The notes under the pieces: model-generated
Told to the model about the DNA's origin: nothing
What the model saw: only the letters and a program-made list of their open reading frames with translations
Databases searched by the model: none
Assembly (NCBI RefSeq): GCF_029688925.1
Contig: NZ_JARUKY010000011.1
Location: forward strand, 62,001 to 126,000
Direction: 5' to 3'
DNA length: 64,000 nucleotides
From: Evansella sp. AB-P1
GTDB lineage: Bacteria > Bacillota > Bacilli > Bacillales > Salisediminibacteriaceae
Shown: positions 50,307 to 59,815 of the stretch, piece by piece
How positions within the stretch are numbered: position 1 is the first letter of the stretch
Layout of the letters: the number at the start of each line of letters is the position of its first letter
Program-made: the position numbers and the translations under genes

Positions 50307-51001
50307 GAAAATTTACTCCCATCAAATTTATAACCAATTCCCCAGACAGTTAAAATAAAAGCTGGTCTTGATGGATTTTCTTCAATTTTTTCTCTGATTT
50401 TCCGAATATAAACAGTAACTGTACTAATATCACCATAGCTATCATATCCCCAAATTTTACTAAAAAGTTGCTCTTTTGAAAAAACCTGGCCTTTATTGCT
50501 AGCCATGAAATGTAAAATTTCAAATTCTTTTGCCGATAAATCAACCTTCTTCTCTCCAACAGAAACAGAATATCCATCTTCATCAATCAGCAGTGGTCCA
50601 AATTTTAATATCTTGTTCTTTGGAAATCCTGAAAACTCTTTATAACGACGAAGTTGAGCTTTTATTCGAGCTACAAGCTCTCCTGGACTAAATGGTTTAG
50701 CTATATAGTCGTCTGCTCCAATTCCAAGGCCAATAATTTTATCAGTTTCACTTTTTTTAGCACTCATCATAATGATTGGAACATTTGATACTTTTCTAAT
50801 AGTACGGCATACTTCAATGCCATCTAATTTTGGAAGCATTATATCTAATACAATAAGAATGGGATTTTCTTGCTTAAATATTGATAAGGCTTCTTCACCA
50901 TCCTTTGCCAGTACGACATGAAAATCGTTAACATTAAGGTAATCTCTCACTAATTCACCAATTTCTTTTTCATCCTCAACTATTAGGATAGTATCTTCCA
51001 T
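50303..51001 (-). CDS. OmpR-type response regulator
   Basis: A 232-residue response regulator. Receiver domain residues 1-118 with the acidic pocket (E-D-E at 9-11), phosphoacceptor Asp53 in VLDIMLP and Lys104 in AKPFSPGELVARI. A winged-helix domain follows (FGPLLIDEDGYSVSVGEKKVDLSAKEFEILHFM, then VTVYIRKIREKIEENP). It is cognate to the kinase at 48936 and probably controls the ABC transporter genes upstream. ATG 51001 follows AAGGGGAG. Confidence 0.93.
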   Translation of the reverse strand: MEDTILIVEDEKEIGELVRDYLNVNDFHVVLAKDGEEALSIFKQENPILIVLDIMLPKLDGIEVCRTIRKVSNVPIIMMSAKKSETDKIIGLGIGADDYIAKPFSPGELVARIKAQLRRYKEFSGFPKNKILKFGPLLIDEDGYSVSVGEKKVDLSAKEFEILHFMASNKGQVFSKEQLFSKIWGYDSYGDISTVTVYIRKIREKIEENPSRPAFILTVWGIGYKFDGSKFS

Positions 51002-51094
51002 AGTAATTGCTCCCCTTTTTATGCTTTTCCTTACTTAATTATAGTCAATTAGTCACTTGTATGAAAACCTTCTTATTAAAGGTTTCTTTCTATA

Positions 51095-52054
51095 TTAAGC
51101 ATCGACATCACGAAAATTAAACATAATCCACGAAATAACTAGAAAGAAAATGTAGTATATAGAAAGTACAATTAGTGAAAATGTCAAAGTCATACCTTCT
51201 ACCATGGGAGTACCATTAAAAAATTGATTTAAATTTGTATTAGCAAATAGGATATATTTAACCCAGTTATAATCATTGAAAAGCATAACAAGCTGTTGTC
51301 CAGTAAACATTAAAAAAATGGATATACCAATTGCTAATGAATTACTTCTAAACACCGTTGACACCATAAAAGCAAAAGTTACCATCATTACTAAATCAAC
51401 CGCTTGAATTCCGTATAATAATAATGTTTGTGTAATCATATTTCGTTCTATTACTTTTCCATCAGTAAATGTTAAAGAGGGTAGTTCTATTCCATCAAAA
51501 CCAAATAGAATTATACCTATAACAAAAGAGGATATTACCATAATACAAATTAAAAATAATGCAAATAAAAGAGTGGAAATATATTTAGAAAATAAAATTT
51601 TGTAACGGGATACTGGACGAATTAACAATAATTTAATCGTTCCTGAGGAAAACTCACCAGCAACAATTCCAGCCCCAATGACAATAGTAAAAAGTGCCGC
51701 TATACTAGTAAAATCAGGAGCAGAATTCATAAATCCCCAAAATGTTTGAGAATCTAATGGCGGTAAGTTATTTTCAATTCGATATTCATTAATTGCTACC
51801 TGTTCGTGTAATGATTGAGTTGAAATTCCAATTATGTTTGAACTTTCAATTTCTTCAATTTGTTCAATTAATTGAATATTTGTCATTTGGAGCTGTTCTT
51901 CCCATCTCTCACTATTTTCCTCAACAAAAAAGAATTTAGTAAAGAAGGCTGCAACAACTATAACTAAGAATAATAGACCTATCATTACCCATGTTCCTAA
52001 GCGTTTATAGATTTTCATGTTTTCATTTTTTATCAATGGTATTAGGTTAAACAT
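51095..52054 (-). CDS. ABC-2 type permease
   Basis: A 319-residue permease with six membrane helices: about 18-40, an extracellular loop of about 75 residues, then segments between 105 and 315 in pairs. FSSGTIKLLLIRPVSRYKILFSKY after helix 2 is the ABC-2 coupling-type motif (GTIKLLLxRPVSR). I use ATG 52054, behind GGAGGT, over GTG 52063. It overlaps the stop of the ATPase gene by 8 bases and is followed by the response regulator gene after 93 bases. Confidence 0.88.
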   Translation of the reverse strand: MFNLIPLIKNENMKIYKRLGTWVMIGLLFLVIVVAAFFTKFFFVEENSERWEEQLQMTNIQLIEQIEEIESSNIIGISTQSLHEQVAINEYRIENNLPPLDSQTFWGFMNSAPDFTSIAALFTIVIGAGIVAGEFSSGTIKLLLIRPVSRYKILFSKYISTLLFALFLICIMVISSFVIGIILFGFDGIELPSLTFTDGKVIERNMITQTLLLYGIQAVDLVMMVTFAFMVSTVFRSNSLAIGISIFLMFTGQQLVMLFNDYNWVKYILFANTNLNQFFNGTPMVEGMTLTFSLIVLSIYYIFFLVISWIMFNFRDVDA

Positions 52055-52970
52055 TGGAATCACCTCCAGTTATTTCAATAAACTTATCCTCTAACGTTTT
52101 TTGTTCAGAACGGATTCCGAATATCTGGAAATTTTGATTAATTAATATTTTTGTGAAAGTAGTTATTTCTTCAGCTCTAATATTCATTTCAACGACAGAA
52201 CCTTTTAGCTGTATATGCACATTAGGATACTTTTCCTTTATTAAGTTAAATGCTTTTTCTGGGGGACTGACTTTAAATTGAACCATTTTTTGATGATCGT
52301 CAACCATACTTTGTACCGATTCAACACTTATTAACTCACCATTATGAATGATACCTATCCGTTCACACATAAGCTCCATTTCTGTAAGTAGATGGCTTGA
52401 AACGAAGACAGTGATGTTTTCTTTGTGGGCAAGTCTACGTATATATGCTCGAATTTCTCGTATTCCAGCAGGATCTAATCCATTTGTTGGTTCATCTAAA
52501 ATGAGAAAAGATGGAGAATGAAGCAATGCTTGCGCAATCCCTAACCTCTGACGCATTCCTAGTGAGTACGTTTTAACCTTGTCATTGATTCTTGTTTCTA
52601 GACCGACAAGATTTATTATTTCAGTAATTCGATCTTTTTTTATATTTGGAGTCATTCTTGAATAATGAATTAAGTTATCGTAACCTGTTAAAAAATTGTA
52701 CATTTCAGGATTTTCAATGATTCCTCCTACATGACTAATAGCTTTTTCAAAATTTCTTTTTATACTAAAGCCATTAATTAAAATTTCACCTTCAGTCATT
52801 TTCATTAGCCCTACAAGCATCCGGATTGTTGTCGTTTTCCCTGCTCCATTTGGTCCGAGAAACCCAAAAACTTCACCACGATAAAGATTTAATGATAGGT
52901 CACGAATAATCTCCGAAGACCCAATTCGCTTTTTTACATTAATTAATTGTACAAATGGTTCTTTTTCCAC
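52047..52970 (-). CDS. ABC transporter ATP-binding protein, BcrA-like
   Basis: A 307-residue ATPase of the bacitracin/lantibiotic-export (BcrA/NatA-like) type. Walker A GPNGAGKTT, Q-loop near VGGIIENPEMY (ENP in place of the usual Q-context, typical for this group), signature YSLGMRQRLGIAQ, Walker B FLILDEPTNGLDP and H-loop SSHLL are intact. With the permease at 51095 and the two-component pair it forms a self-contained export/sensing unit. The start is GTG 52970, behind AAGGAGG. Confidence 0.92.
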   Translation of the reverse strand: MEKEPFVQLINVKKRIGSSEIIRDLSLNLYRGEVFGFLGPNGAGKTTTIRMLVGLMKMTEGEILINGFSIKRNFEKAISHVGGIIENPEMYNFLTGYDNLIHYSRMTPNIKKDRITEIINLVGLETRINDKVKTYSLGMRQRLGIAQALLHSPSFLILDEPTNGLDPAGIREIRAYIRRLAHKENITVFVSSHLLTEMELMCERIGIIHNGELISVESVQSMVDDHQKMVQFKVSPPEKAFNLIKEKYPNVHIQLKGSVVEMNIRAEEITTFTKILINQNFQIFGIRSEQKTLEDKFIEITGGDSNV

Positions 52971-53165
52971 ATTTAAACCTCCTTCGTATTATCTAATTTG
53001 CATTATGAAGACAAAAGCTTAATAGCTACTTATAAAATTATTAAAAAAGTATTAAAATTTTTATTAAGGTTATTATGTTCGACGAAAATCATTTTAATAT
53101 TTCTGGTAGGATGTGAACGGGAAGTTATGTATAAATTTTCCTTATTCCTCTGAATATTAGAAACT

Positions 53166-53199
53166 AAAAAAGATGAAGGACAGTCCTCCACCTTTTTTA
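53166..53199. terminator. Bidirectional terminator
   Basis: AAAAAGATGAAGGAC and GTCCTCCACCTTTTTT pair with G-U contacts around AGT. It lies after spoVIF (minus) and upstream of the ABC gene. Confidence 0.65.
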
Positions 53200-53261
53200 G
53201 TGATTCATATTAAGTTTTTTAATTAAACGTTTGTTTAAATAAAAGTATATGATATTACCCC

Positions 53262-53525
53262 TTATTTTTTCTTGTTTTTTTCTAACATTTTTGCAATAGT
53301 ACCAAAGTTGATAGACTTAGGATCATTAACTATTGCATGAACGAGTTGATCCTCTTGTTCCTTTGGTACTTTCTTATTTGCTAGTTTTCCTACTTCTTGT
53401 ATAATCTCTCGTACAGTTTTTTCATCCCTAAAATTAGCTCCTTTTATTGACTCAGCAAACTTAAACACTTCTTGCATATTAACCCCAGATTTTTTTTCTA
53501 TATTTTTAAATAAATCGTTACTCAT
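53262..53525 (-). CDS. spoVIF: Stage VI sporulation protein F
   Basis: An 87-residue protein, matching the length and sequence pattern of B. subtilis SpoVIF (DLFKNIEKKSGVNMQEVFKFAESI, NFRDEKTVREIIQEVGKLANKKVPKE, then KSINFGTIAKML). It is needed for late spore coat assembly under sigma K and GerE. I choose ATG 53525 (GGGAGGGG upstream); the open frame to 53564 includes the ribosome binding site. Monocistronic. Confidence 0.92.
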   Translation of the reverse strand: MSNDLFKNIEKKSGVNMQEVFKFAESIKGANFRDEKTVREIIQEVGKLANKKVPKEQEDQLVHAIVNDPKSINFGTIAKMLEKNKKK

Positions 53526-53806
53526 AATGCCCCTCCCTTCATACATAAAGTTATCTTTTATCATTTATTTTCAAAGTGTTTTCTTATATTCAATGTATGC
53601 TTGTTTGCTTCAGATTGATTAGACGTATCAATTAGTTTGATTAATAACGGTTGGATGAGAGGTTATATATCGTACTAGGGGAAGAAATCCCCACTAGCCA
53701 CCACCTTCAACTTTGGATAAGAATATCATCATCCCCCCTAGTTGCTAATCGTTTTATATTGCTAATCAGTTATTTATAGAACTTTTAAAATCTAATTTAA
53801 CCCAAA

Positions 53807-53840
53807 AAAACAGACCAAATTTTCATGGTCTGTTAAGTAA
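53807..53840. terminator. Hairpin after the LysM hydrolase gene
   Basis: AACAGACCA and TGGTCTGTT pair around an 8-base loop with A-rich sequence before and AAG/T-rich sequence after. It lies about 90 bases after the stop of the hydrolase (minus). The remainder of 53526-53924 includes a CTAGGGG/CCCCxCTAG hairpin at about 53673-53698. Confidence 0.55.
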
Positions 53841-53924
53841 CACTTTATTTACTGAAAATTTTCGATTATTCCACGGTGTTTTTCTCGGATTACTAAGGTC
53901 AAAATTAGTAATAGCTTTCCTTTA

Positions 53925-55541
53925 TTAAAAAGCAAATACGTGATTACCAATTGTAGTAGACACTGTTCTACTCCTTACCCATTGATCATTTGTTTTGTCT
54001 GGGTTGTAAAAGAAAAGTGATCCATTTGTTGGATCTTCTCCATTTATAGCACGCATTGCCGCTTCCATATTAGTACTATTAGGTTTTGCTTGGTGTATGG
54101 AACCAGTTCCTGCAGGAGTAAATTGGTAATGGCCATGACTTTTTTCAAATATTACCTCTTTCACAGTATTTGGAAACAAGTCACTATTTACTCGATTCAT
54201 AATAACAGCACCTACCGCTATTTGACCGTCTAATGACTCCCCTCTTGCTTCACTATAAATCATGTTGGCTAGCCATTGTAATTCCTCTTGATTTATAGCG
54301 GATTCACTTTCAGCAGCTCTATCGTCAGTTGATGGTGTTGATGCAACTCCATTAGTATTTGTTGAGGGTATTGTTAAAGCTTGTCCGACTCTTAAGAAGT
54401 CACTTGTAAGATTGTTTGCTGTTTTTATTGCATTTACTGTCGTTCCATATTTTACGGCTATTCCTGATAGGGTATCTCCTGAAATTACGGTATAGGTCGT
54501 TGCCCTTTCTTGCGTTGGTTTTTCGTAAGGAGACGCTGATACTTCTCCTCCTGGTATCGTTAAAGCTTGTCCGACTCTTAAGAAGTCACTTGTAAGATTG
54601 TTTGCTGTTTTTATTGCATTTACTGTCGTTCCATATTTTACGGCTATTCCTGATAGGGTATCTCCTGAAATTACGGTATAAGTCGTTGCCCTTTCTTGCG
54701 TTGGTTTTTCGTAAGGAGACGCTGATACTTCTCCTCCTGGTACTGTTAAAGTTTGTCCGACTCTTAAGAAGTCATTTGTAAGATTGTTTGCTGTTTTTAT
54801 TGCATTCACTGTCGTACCATATTTTACGGCTATTCCTGATAGGGTATCTCCTGAAATTACGGTATAGGTCGTTGCCCTTTCTTGCGTTGGTTTTTCGTAA
54901 GGAGACGCTGATACTTCTCCTCCTGGTACTGTTAAAGCTTGTCCGACTCTTAAGAAGTCATTTGTAAGATTGTTTGCTGTTTTTATTGCATTCACTGTCG
55001 TACCATATTTTACGGCTATTCCTGATAGGGTATCTCCAGATACAACAGTATATGTTGTAGACAATTGTTCATTTTGCAACTGATTTGTAGTTGTTGTAGC
55101 AGTAGGTATGGTTAAGGTTTGACCTATTTGTAATATATCCGTGTTTAACTTATTGATAGCTTTTAAATCATTTACTGTAGTATTAAATCTAACGGCTAAA
55201 TTCCAAAGGTTATCACCTGATTTTACTGTGTAGCTAGAAGTTACTGAATTTTGTTGAACTGTATTATTAGTATTTTCAGCAGCTTCAGCTGTATTTGTCT
55301 TAATGGGAGCAAAAGCCAATGTAGAAACTAATATAGCACCTCCCATAATTTTTACTAGCTTAACATTTATGTTTGTAAATTTAGCTTTAATATAGTGAGT
55401 AGCTTCTTCCTCAATTGATTCCTTTCTCTTTTCACTTAATTTCCCTAACTCATTTGAAAATTCATTAGAATAATTTAAATACAATGTAATTTCATAACCT
55501 TCTGGAGTTTTATTCATTTTATGATGACTGAAAATATCCAT
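53925..55541 (-). CDS. Cell-wall hydrolase with five LysM and a SleB domain
   Basis: A 538-residue exported hydrolase. Residues 1-60 form a soluble N-terminal part, followed by a hydrophobic segment (LVKIMGGAILVSTLAFAPI, about 62-80) that acts as an anchor or internal signal. LysM 1 (about 102-145) differs; LysM 2-5 (about 164-400) are almost identical, joined by the linker PGGEVSASPYEKPTQERA. The C-terminal 120 residues are a SleB-type hydrolase (LANMIYSEARGESLDGQIAVGAVIMNRV, HGHYQFTP), the lytic transglycosylase-like domain of spore cortex enzymes. ATG 55541 follows AAGGAGGG. Confidence 0.93.
   Translation of the reverse strand: MDIFSHHKMNKTPEGYEITLYLNYSNEFSNELGKLSEKRKESIEEEATHYIKAKFTNINVKLVKIMGGAILVSTLAFAPIKTNTAEAAENTNNTVQQNSVTSSYTVKSGDNLWNLAVRFNTTVNDLKAINKLNTDILQIGQTLTIPTATTTTNQLQNEQLSTTYTVVSGDTLSGIAVKYGTTVNAIKTANNLTNDFLRVGQALTVPGGEVSASPYEKPTQERATTYTVISGDTLSGIAVKYGTTVNAIKTANNLTNDFLRVGQTLTVPGGEVSASPYEKPTQERATTYTVISGDTLSGIAVKYGTTVNAIKTANNLTSDFLRVGQALTIPGGEVSASPYEKPTQERATTYTVISGDTLSGIAVKYGTTVNAIKTANNLTSDFLRVGQALTIPSTNTNGVASTPSTDDRAAESESAINQEELQWLANMIYSEARGESLDGQIAVGAVIMNRVNSDLFPNTVKEVIFEKSHGHYQFTPAGTGSIHQAKPNSTNMEAAMRAINGEDPTNGSLFFYNPDKTNDQWVRSRTVSTTIGNHVFAF
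54361..55060 (-). repeat. Four near-identical 186-bp tandem LysM repeats
   Basis: Within the hydrolase gene the word AGACGCTGATACTTCTCC recurs at 54531, 54717 and 54903, exactly 186 bases apart. Each unit encodes one LysM plus linker (62 codons); the fourth copy lacks the linker. Copies differ at only a few bases (for example ACC/ATC, N/S at one residue), so they arose by recent duplication or are kept alike by gene conversion. Confidence 0.9.
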
Positions 55542-55701
55542 GTTGCCCTCCTTTAACCATTACTATGCCCTAAAAAATTTTTTTTAAGATTAATCAATTA
55601 GCAATGGTTATATATCGCAATATACGAATGAAAGGCAAACTGTTTTTTGTTCTTTGTAACATTATGTTATGATCATCTAAAAAATGGGAGGATTTTTTGT
55701 T

Positions 55702-56091
55702 ATGGAAAAATTTTATAACATTGGTGATATTGTGACAGGTATTTATAAAACAGGTAAATATATAGGTGAAATAACTGAGGTGAAAAAAGATCGATATGTA
55801 ATAAGTATATTAGCCGTTGTAAAGCATCCTCAACAAGGTGATTTACATCATCCAAAAGGGATTAATGTTCCATTCTTTCATGAACGTCGTGCCCTTGCAT
55901 TCAAAGAAAAAACAAATATTCCAAAAGCATATATAAAAGAATATAAAAGTGAAATACCCTTATATGTAGAATCATTAAAAGACGCATTAAAGAAAGAAAA
56001 GGACGTGCTAATTTCTGATGAAAGTGAATGGGCTAAAAAATCTTTAGAGTTATTAAATAACCTCGAAAAAGAATATTTTAAACAAAAATAG
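55702..56091 (+). CDS. kapB: Kinase-associated protein KapB
   Basis: A 129-residue protein of the kinase-associated lipoprotein B family (VGDIVTGxYKTGxYIGEI and QGDLHHPKG...FFHERRALAFKEKTNIPK are diagnostic). In B. subtilis KapB promotes the KinB branch of the sporulation phosphorelay. I choose ATG 55702, 10 bases after GGGAGG; the ATG at 55684 overlaps that site. No lipobox is visible in this copy, so it is probably a soluble cytoplasmic protein. Ends in a short terminator (56105-56133). Confidence 0.9.
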   Translation: MEKFYNIGDIVTGIYKTGKYIGEITEVKKDRYVISILAVVKHPQQGDLHHPKGINVPFFHERRALAFKEKTNIPKAYIKEYKSEIPLYVESLKDALKKEKDVLISDESEWAKKSLELLNNLEKEYFKQK

Positions 56092-56104
56092 GATAAATTG
56101 CTGA

Positions 56105-56133
56105 AAAGGGATCCCTACACAGAGATCCCCTTT
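56105..56133. terminator. Terminator between kapB and the DUF1906 gene
   Basis: AAAGGGATC and GATCCCCTTT pair around a 10-base loop; A-run before and T-run after make it bidirectional. Confidence 0.7.
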
Positions 56134-56152
56134 ACCAATGAATTTTTATCTC

Positions 56153-57451
56153 TTACCATAAAACATCTAGTACATCTCCACTATACCAATTCGTATCAAT
56201 GTTACAGGTTTCTGCATCAATACCATATTGCCAACCAGCAATTAATGATCCTTCTGGAGCCTCAGGATTATATTCTGGGGCATTTTCTTCTGTCGTTATT
56301 CCTGCATCTGGTGACGACGTCCATACATAATAATTATCAAGTAGATCGGAATTCTCTTCTACTGCTGCTTCAAATGCAACATATAATTCTCGGTCAGGAT
56401 GAAAGATTCCATATACTCCTGGGGTATACTCAGATTCTTCAATCGTATCATACCAACCTAATAAGAATGCAGAATCAATTGGATAAATTGGTTCTACATT
56501 TGCAAATAAAGCAACTTCTTCAGGAATACCGAAGTCTCTTGCCATTTCAATTGCTGCTTCCGCTTCACTTTGCCCTTTTTCATATCCAGTTGCATCAGTA
56601 AAGTGATTCCAAATAACTAAAATTTGGATGTCATTTTCATGTAATAACTCTACCTCTTCGTGCGTTAGACCGTAGGAGACACCTTCTTTATCTCCTAAGT
56701 AGCGTCCCCATATTTGAGGATCTCCAAAATTCTCTGTTACACATGCTAACATACTTTCTGTTGTTAAACTAGCTGAATCAACACCCCATACAGGTTCTGA
56801 TGATTCACCATTTGTAGCATCTCCATTATCTTGCCCATTTCCGTTTGTATCGCCATTTGTATCTCCGTTATCTTGATCGTCTCCATTTCCATTTCCATTA
56901 GCAGGGTCGTCTACTTCTTCCCCTTCACCAACAACATTATTTTCTATGTTATTAATAAAATTATTTGTCACATTAACATCAATATTGTTTGAAACACTAT
57001 TGTCAATATTAAATCCACTATAAATATTATTTAAAATAGCATTCCTTACATCAGCGAAGTCTCCTTCTATAATGTTTTCAATATTATTATTGACTTCAGC
57101 CGCATTACCATCAATTTCGTTTGTAATAGAATTATCTATGTTACCACTTTTCCCCGTAATATTATTCGTAATGGAATTATCCACAGTTCCATTATCCCCA
57201 ATATTAATATTGTTTTCTATTGTACTATTTATCTGTGAATCTTCTCCTTCAATTTGGTTTTCTATGGAATTTTCCACAGTATTACTGCTTTCTCCATTTC
57301 CATCTGAAGTGCTGCTTTCCAATTCACTTTCAGTTAATTTTGCAGCAACAGGGTCATCTCGATCACTACTACCATACATATAAAAACTAAAAGCAGTAAC
57401 GATGAACAGCATAAAGGCTGTAATAAAAGGAATTAGCCTCTTAACATACAT
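56153..57451 (-). CDS. DUF1906 glycoside-hydrolase-like protein with Asn-rich repeats
   Basis: A 432-residue surface protein. A signal/anchor helix spans residues 5-28. Residues 60-180 are low complexity and repetitive: variations of V/IDNSITNxIxGxxGxV(D/N)N about every 16-18 residues, which look like a beta-helix or stalk. An Asn/Gly/Asp linker follows. Residues about 225-432 are the Rv2525c-like DUF1906 TIM-barrel domain (WGVDSASLTTESMLACV, GRYLGDKEGVSYGLTHEEVELL, IFANVEP-like strand), related to GH25-type lysozymes. Probably cell-wall or spore-surface directed. AAGGAGG precedes ATG 57451. Confidence 0.87.
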   Translation of the reverse strand: MYVKRLIPFITAFMLFIVTAFSFYMYGSSDRDDPVAAKLTESELESSTSDGNGESSNTVENSIENQIEGEDSQINSTIENNINIGDNGTVDNSITNNITGKSGNIDNSITNEIDGNAAEVNNNIENIIEGDFADVRNAILNNIYSGFNIDNSVSNNIDVNVTNNFINNIENNVVGEGEEVDDPANGNGNGDDQDNGDTNGDTNGNGQDNGDATNGESSEPVWGVDSASLTTESMLACVTENFGDPQIWGRYLGDKEGVSYGLTHEEVELLHENDIQILVIWNHFTDATGYEKGQSEAEAAIEMARDFGIPEEVALFANVEPIYPIDSAFLLGWYDTIEESEYTPGVYGIFHPDRELYVAFEAAVEENSDLLDNYYVWTSSPDAGITTEENAPEYNPEAPEGSLIAGWQYGIDAETCNIDTNWYSGDVLDVLW

Positions 57452-58104
57452 CTTTCATACCTCCTTTGCACATATGCATTGTACGCAAGAGGGAAGAAAA
57501 ATGTGAAAATTTAAAATATAAAAAGAATTGCCCATGAACACAATAGTTTAACAAAACAAATAAAAAGCCAATGCCCAGAGAATATTCCCTGTACATTGGC
57601 TAAATAGAATAATCGATTAAATAAACATAATTATATGCTTGTCAAGAAGGATTTATCTAAAGGCTGGAGGTACAAATCCTCATTCTTGCAATCCTTTACC
57701 TGGTGGTGTTCTACCTTAATCCGTCCATATTAAATCGAAAGCAATATTATTATCACATGTGCGACTGGCAAACCTTCTCCACCAACCTTAAATCCACAAA
57801 TAAGGAAAATGAGAAGAAAAATGGAGAACTTAATGCACATGCTTAAATACACACAAGAAAAAATTTTCTAGTTGACTCTAAAACAAGAAAAATGGTAAAC
57901 TTTTAATACCAACTAAACGCATAGGATTAATTAAAATAAATCAGCATATCCTTAATAAGATTGATAACGATGAAGGTTACAAGAAGCAAAAATTATAAAT
58001 AAAATCATTAAGGAAGCTTTACATAATTAATGAAACATCTCTGTTTGCGGAAAGCGAAGGGGAACGAAATGAAATAAAAATTTTAATACATTTAGAGGTG
58101 TAAA
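57452..58104. other. Long intergenic region with one hairpin
   Basis: 653 bases with no supported gene. A hairpin AGCCAATG/CATTGGCT (57566-57601, loop 20 bases) lies in the first part. A short ORF-like stretch in 57809-57871 has no ribosome binding site. The last 20 bases carry the ribosome binding site of the esterase gene. Confidence 0.4.
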
Positions 58105-58890
58105 ATGAAAAACAACGAGTTCTTTAAAATCATTCAAGGTGCAGAGTCCTTCCATTATGACGGAAATAGCACCGGTATCTTAATATGTCATGGTTTTCTA
58201 GGAACACCACAAAGCATGGAATATTTAGGACAAGCTTTTGCTAATAAAGGTTATACAGTAAGAGCACCTCGATTAAGAGGTCATGGAACGCACTATTTTG
58301 ATCTTGAAAAAGCTACCTTTACTGATTGGATACATGAACTTGAAGAAAATTATCTTCAGCTAAAGGACAAATGCTCACAAGTTTTTGTATTAGGTCAATC
58401 TATGGGGGGATTACTCTCTTTATTAATTGCTAGTAAGTTTAAAGACGTTTCTGGTGTTATTACGATTAATGTTGCATTCGAAGTTCCTGACTATGAACAA
58501 TATAGAAATAAGCTTTTACCAAATTATATAGAGGAAGGCCCTCCCGATATAAATAACAAGGAAGTTAAAGAAATAACTTATCCTTATGTACCTTTAAAAT
58601 CTATTAATGAGCTATTAAAGCTTATAGATTTCACGAAAGATCAAATAACTTCAATAAAAAGCCCTGTACTACTCATGCATTCTAAAGTAGATAATGTCGT
58701 CCCACCTATTAGTTCAAAAATTATCTATGAACGCTTAAAAACAACAAAAAAAGAGCTTGTACAATTAAATAATTCTTGTCATGTTGCTTCCATGGATTTT
58801 GATCAAGATAAGATTGTTATAGATACAGATCGTTTTATTACATCTATTGTAAATTTTCAATACGAATTAAATCATATCAGTACACCATAA
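58105..58890 (+). CDS. Carboxylesterase (alpha/beta hydrolase)
   Basis: A 261-residue cytoplasmic esterase of the Est30/monoacylglycerol lipase type. ICHGFLGTPQSMEYL is the oxyanion loop, RLRGHGTHYFDLEK the HG-region, LGQSMGG the nucleophile elbow with Ser99, SKVDNVVPP the acid Asp and SCHVASMDFD the catalytic His. Length (about 250) is typical. AGAGGTG precedes ATG 58105. It stands alone. Confidence 0.9.
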   Translation: MKNNEFFKIIQGAESFHYDGNSTGILICHGFLGTPQSMEYLGQAFANKGYTVRAPRLRGHGTHYFDLEKATFTDWIHELEENYLQLKDKCSQVFVLGQSMGGLLSLLIASKFKDVSGVITINVAFEVPDYEQYRNKLLPNYIEEGPPDINNKEVKEITYPYVPLKSINELLKLIDFTKDQITSIKSPVLLMHSKVDNVVPPISSKIIYERLKTTKKELVQLNNSCHVASMDFDQDKIVIDTDRFITSIVNFQYELNHISTP

Positions 58891-59064
58891 TGAATGTTAG
58901 AAGAAACTAGGTTCTTTACCTTGTTTCTTTTTCTATTATTAAGACAATATTTCGAAAAACACGGATCAATTTATCATATTGTCACATTTTATTTTATAAA
59001 AGAAATCAGACATATGATACCTTAAAAAGAGAGTGGTTTAGAAGTATAACTGGAGGTTTTACAG

Positions 59065-59652
59065 ATGAGTCAAAAAGAAAAAACGGCGGATAAGATTTTA
59101 TTAGCAGCAATAGATATTATGCAATTAAAAGGATTTTCAGCTACAACAACAAGAGAAATTGCCTTAGCTGCAGGGGTATCTGAAATGACATTATTTAGAA
59201 CATTTCGTTCTAAACAAGAGATATTAGACGGAATTGTTGAAAAGTATTCATATGCTTTTACAATGAAAAGAGTTTTTAATGAAGAGTTAACATATGAACT
59301 AGAGCATGATCTTGCTACTGTTAGTAGAACCTATCAACTATTTATGGAAAAAAATAAAAAAATTGTCCTGTTAGCCTATAAAGAATGTAACGTACATGAT
59401 CATATTTCTGAAAGATTAACGGCAAATCCACGACTAATCAAATCATATTTGATGGATTATTTTGAAGAAATGAAGAAAAAAAATAAAATAGGTAACATTA
59501 ATATAGAATTACAAGTAATGAATTTTTTATGGATGAATTTAGGCTATTTTTCTGCACAATTTATTTCGGGAACTAAAGTAGCTCAAATTCCATTAGAAAC
59601 CTTTATCGAACATAGTGTTAAAACTTTTGCTATTGGATTAAAAGGAGAGTAA
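59065..59652 (+). CDS. TetR family regulator
   Basis: A 195-residue repressor-type protein. The N-terminal helix-turn-helix is GFSATTTREIALAAGVSEMTLFRTFRSKQEIL, the TetR signature. The C-terminal ligand domain is helical and variable. Target unknown; no divergent partner is encoded next to it, so it may control the adjacent esterase or the small gene at 59816. Good ribosome binding site TGGAGG. Confidence 0.9.
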   Translation: MSQKEKTADKILLAAIDIMQLKGFSATTTREIALAAGVSEMTLFRTFRSKQEILDGIVEKYSYAFTMKRVFNEELTYELEHDLATVSRTYQLFMEKNKKIVLLAYKECNVHDHISERLTANPRLIKSYLMDYFEEMKKKNKIGNINIELQVMNFLWMNLGYFSAQFISGTKVAQIPLETFIEHSVKTFAIGLKGE

Positions 59653-59815
59653 TTACTGACCACCTCCACATTCTATGATTTTAGGTAACTAACAATAAAT
59701 TAATCATATTGTTTTTTGGAACATATTGGACATTAGATGAATACCTTATAGTTAGATATCCTTAGTATATTAAATTTGGTGAAGATTTTTTATGAAGGGA
59801 TGAGGAGGGAAAATA

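Noticed and set aside
54361-55060. Regular repeats considered as a CRISPR array
   Set aside because: The 186-bp units are coding LysM repeats with no variable spacers.
56098-56601. 167-codon plus-strand frame rich in Leu, His and Gln
   Set aside because: Antisense of the DUF1906 domain; the biased composition is typical of such shadows and no ribosome binding site is present.
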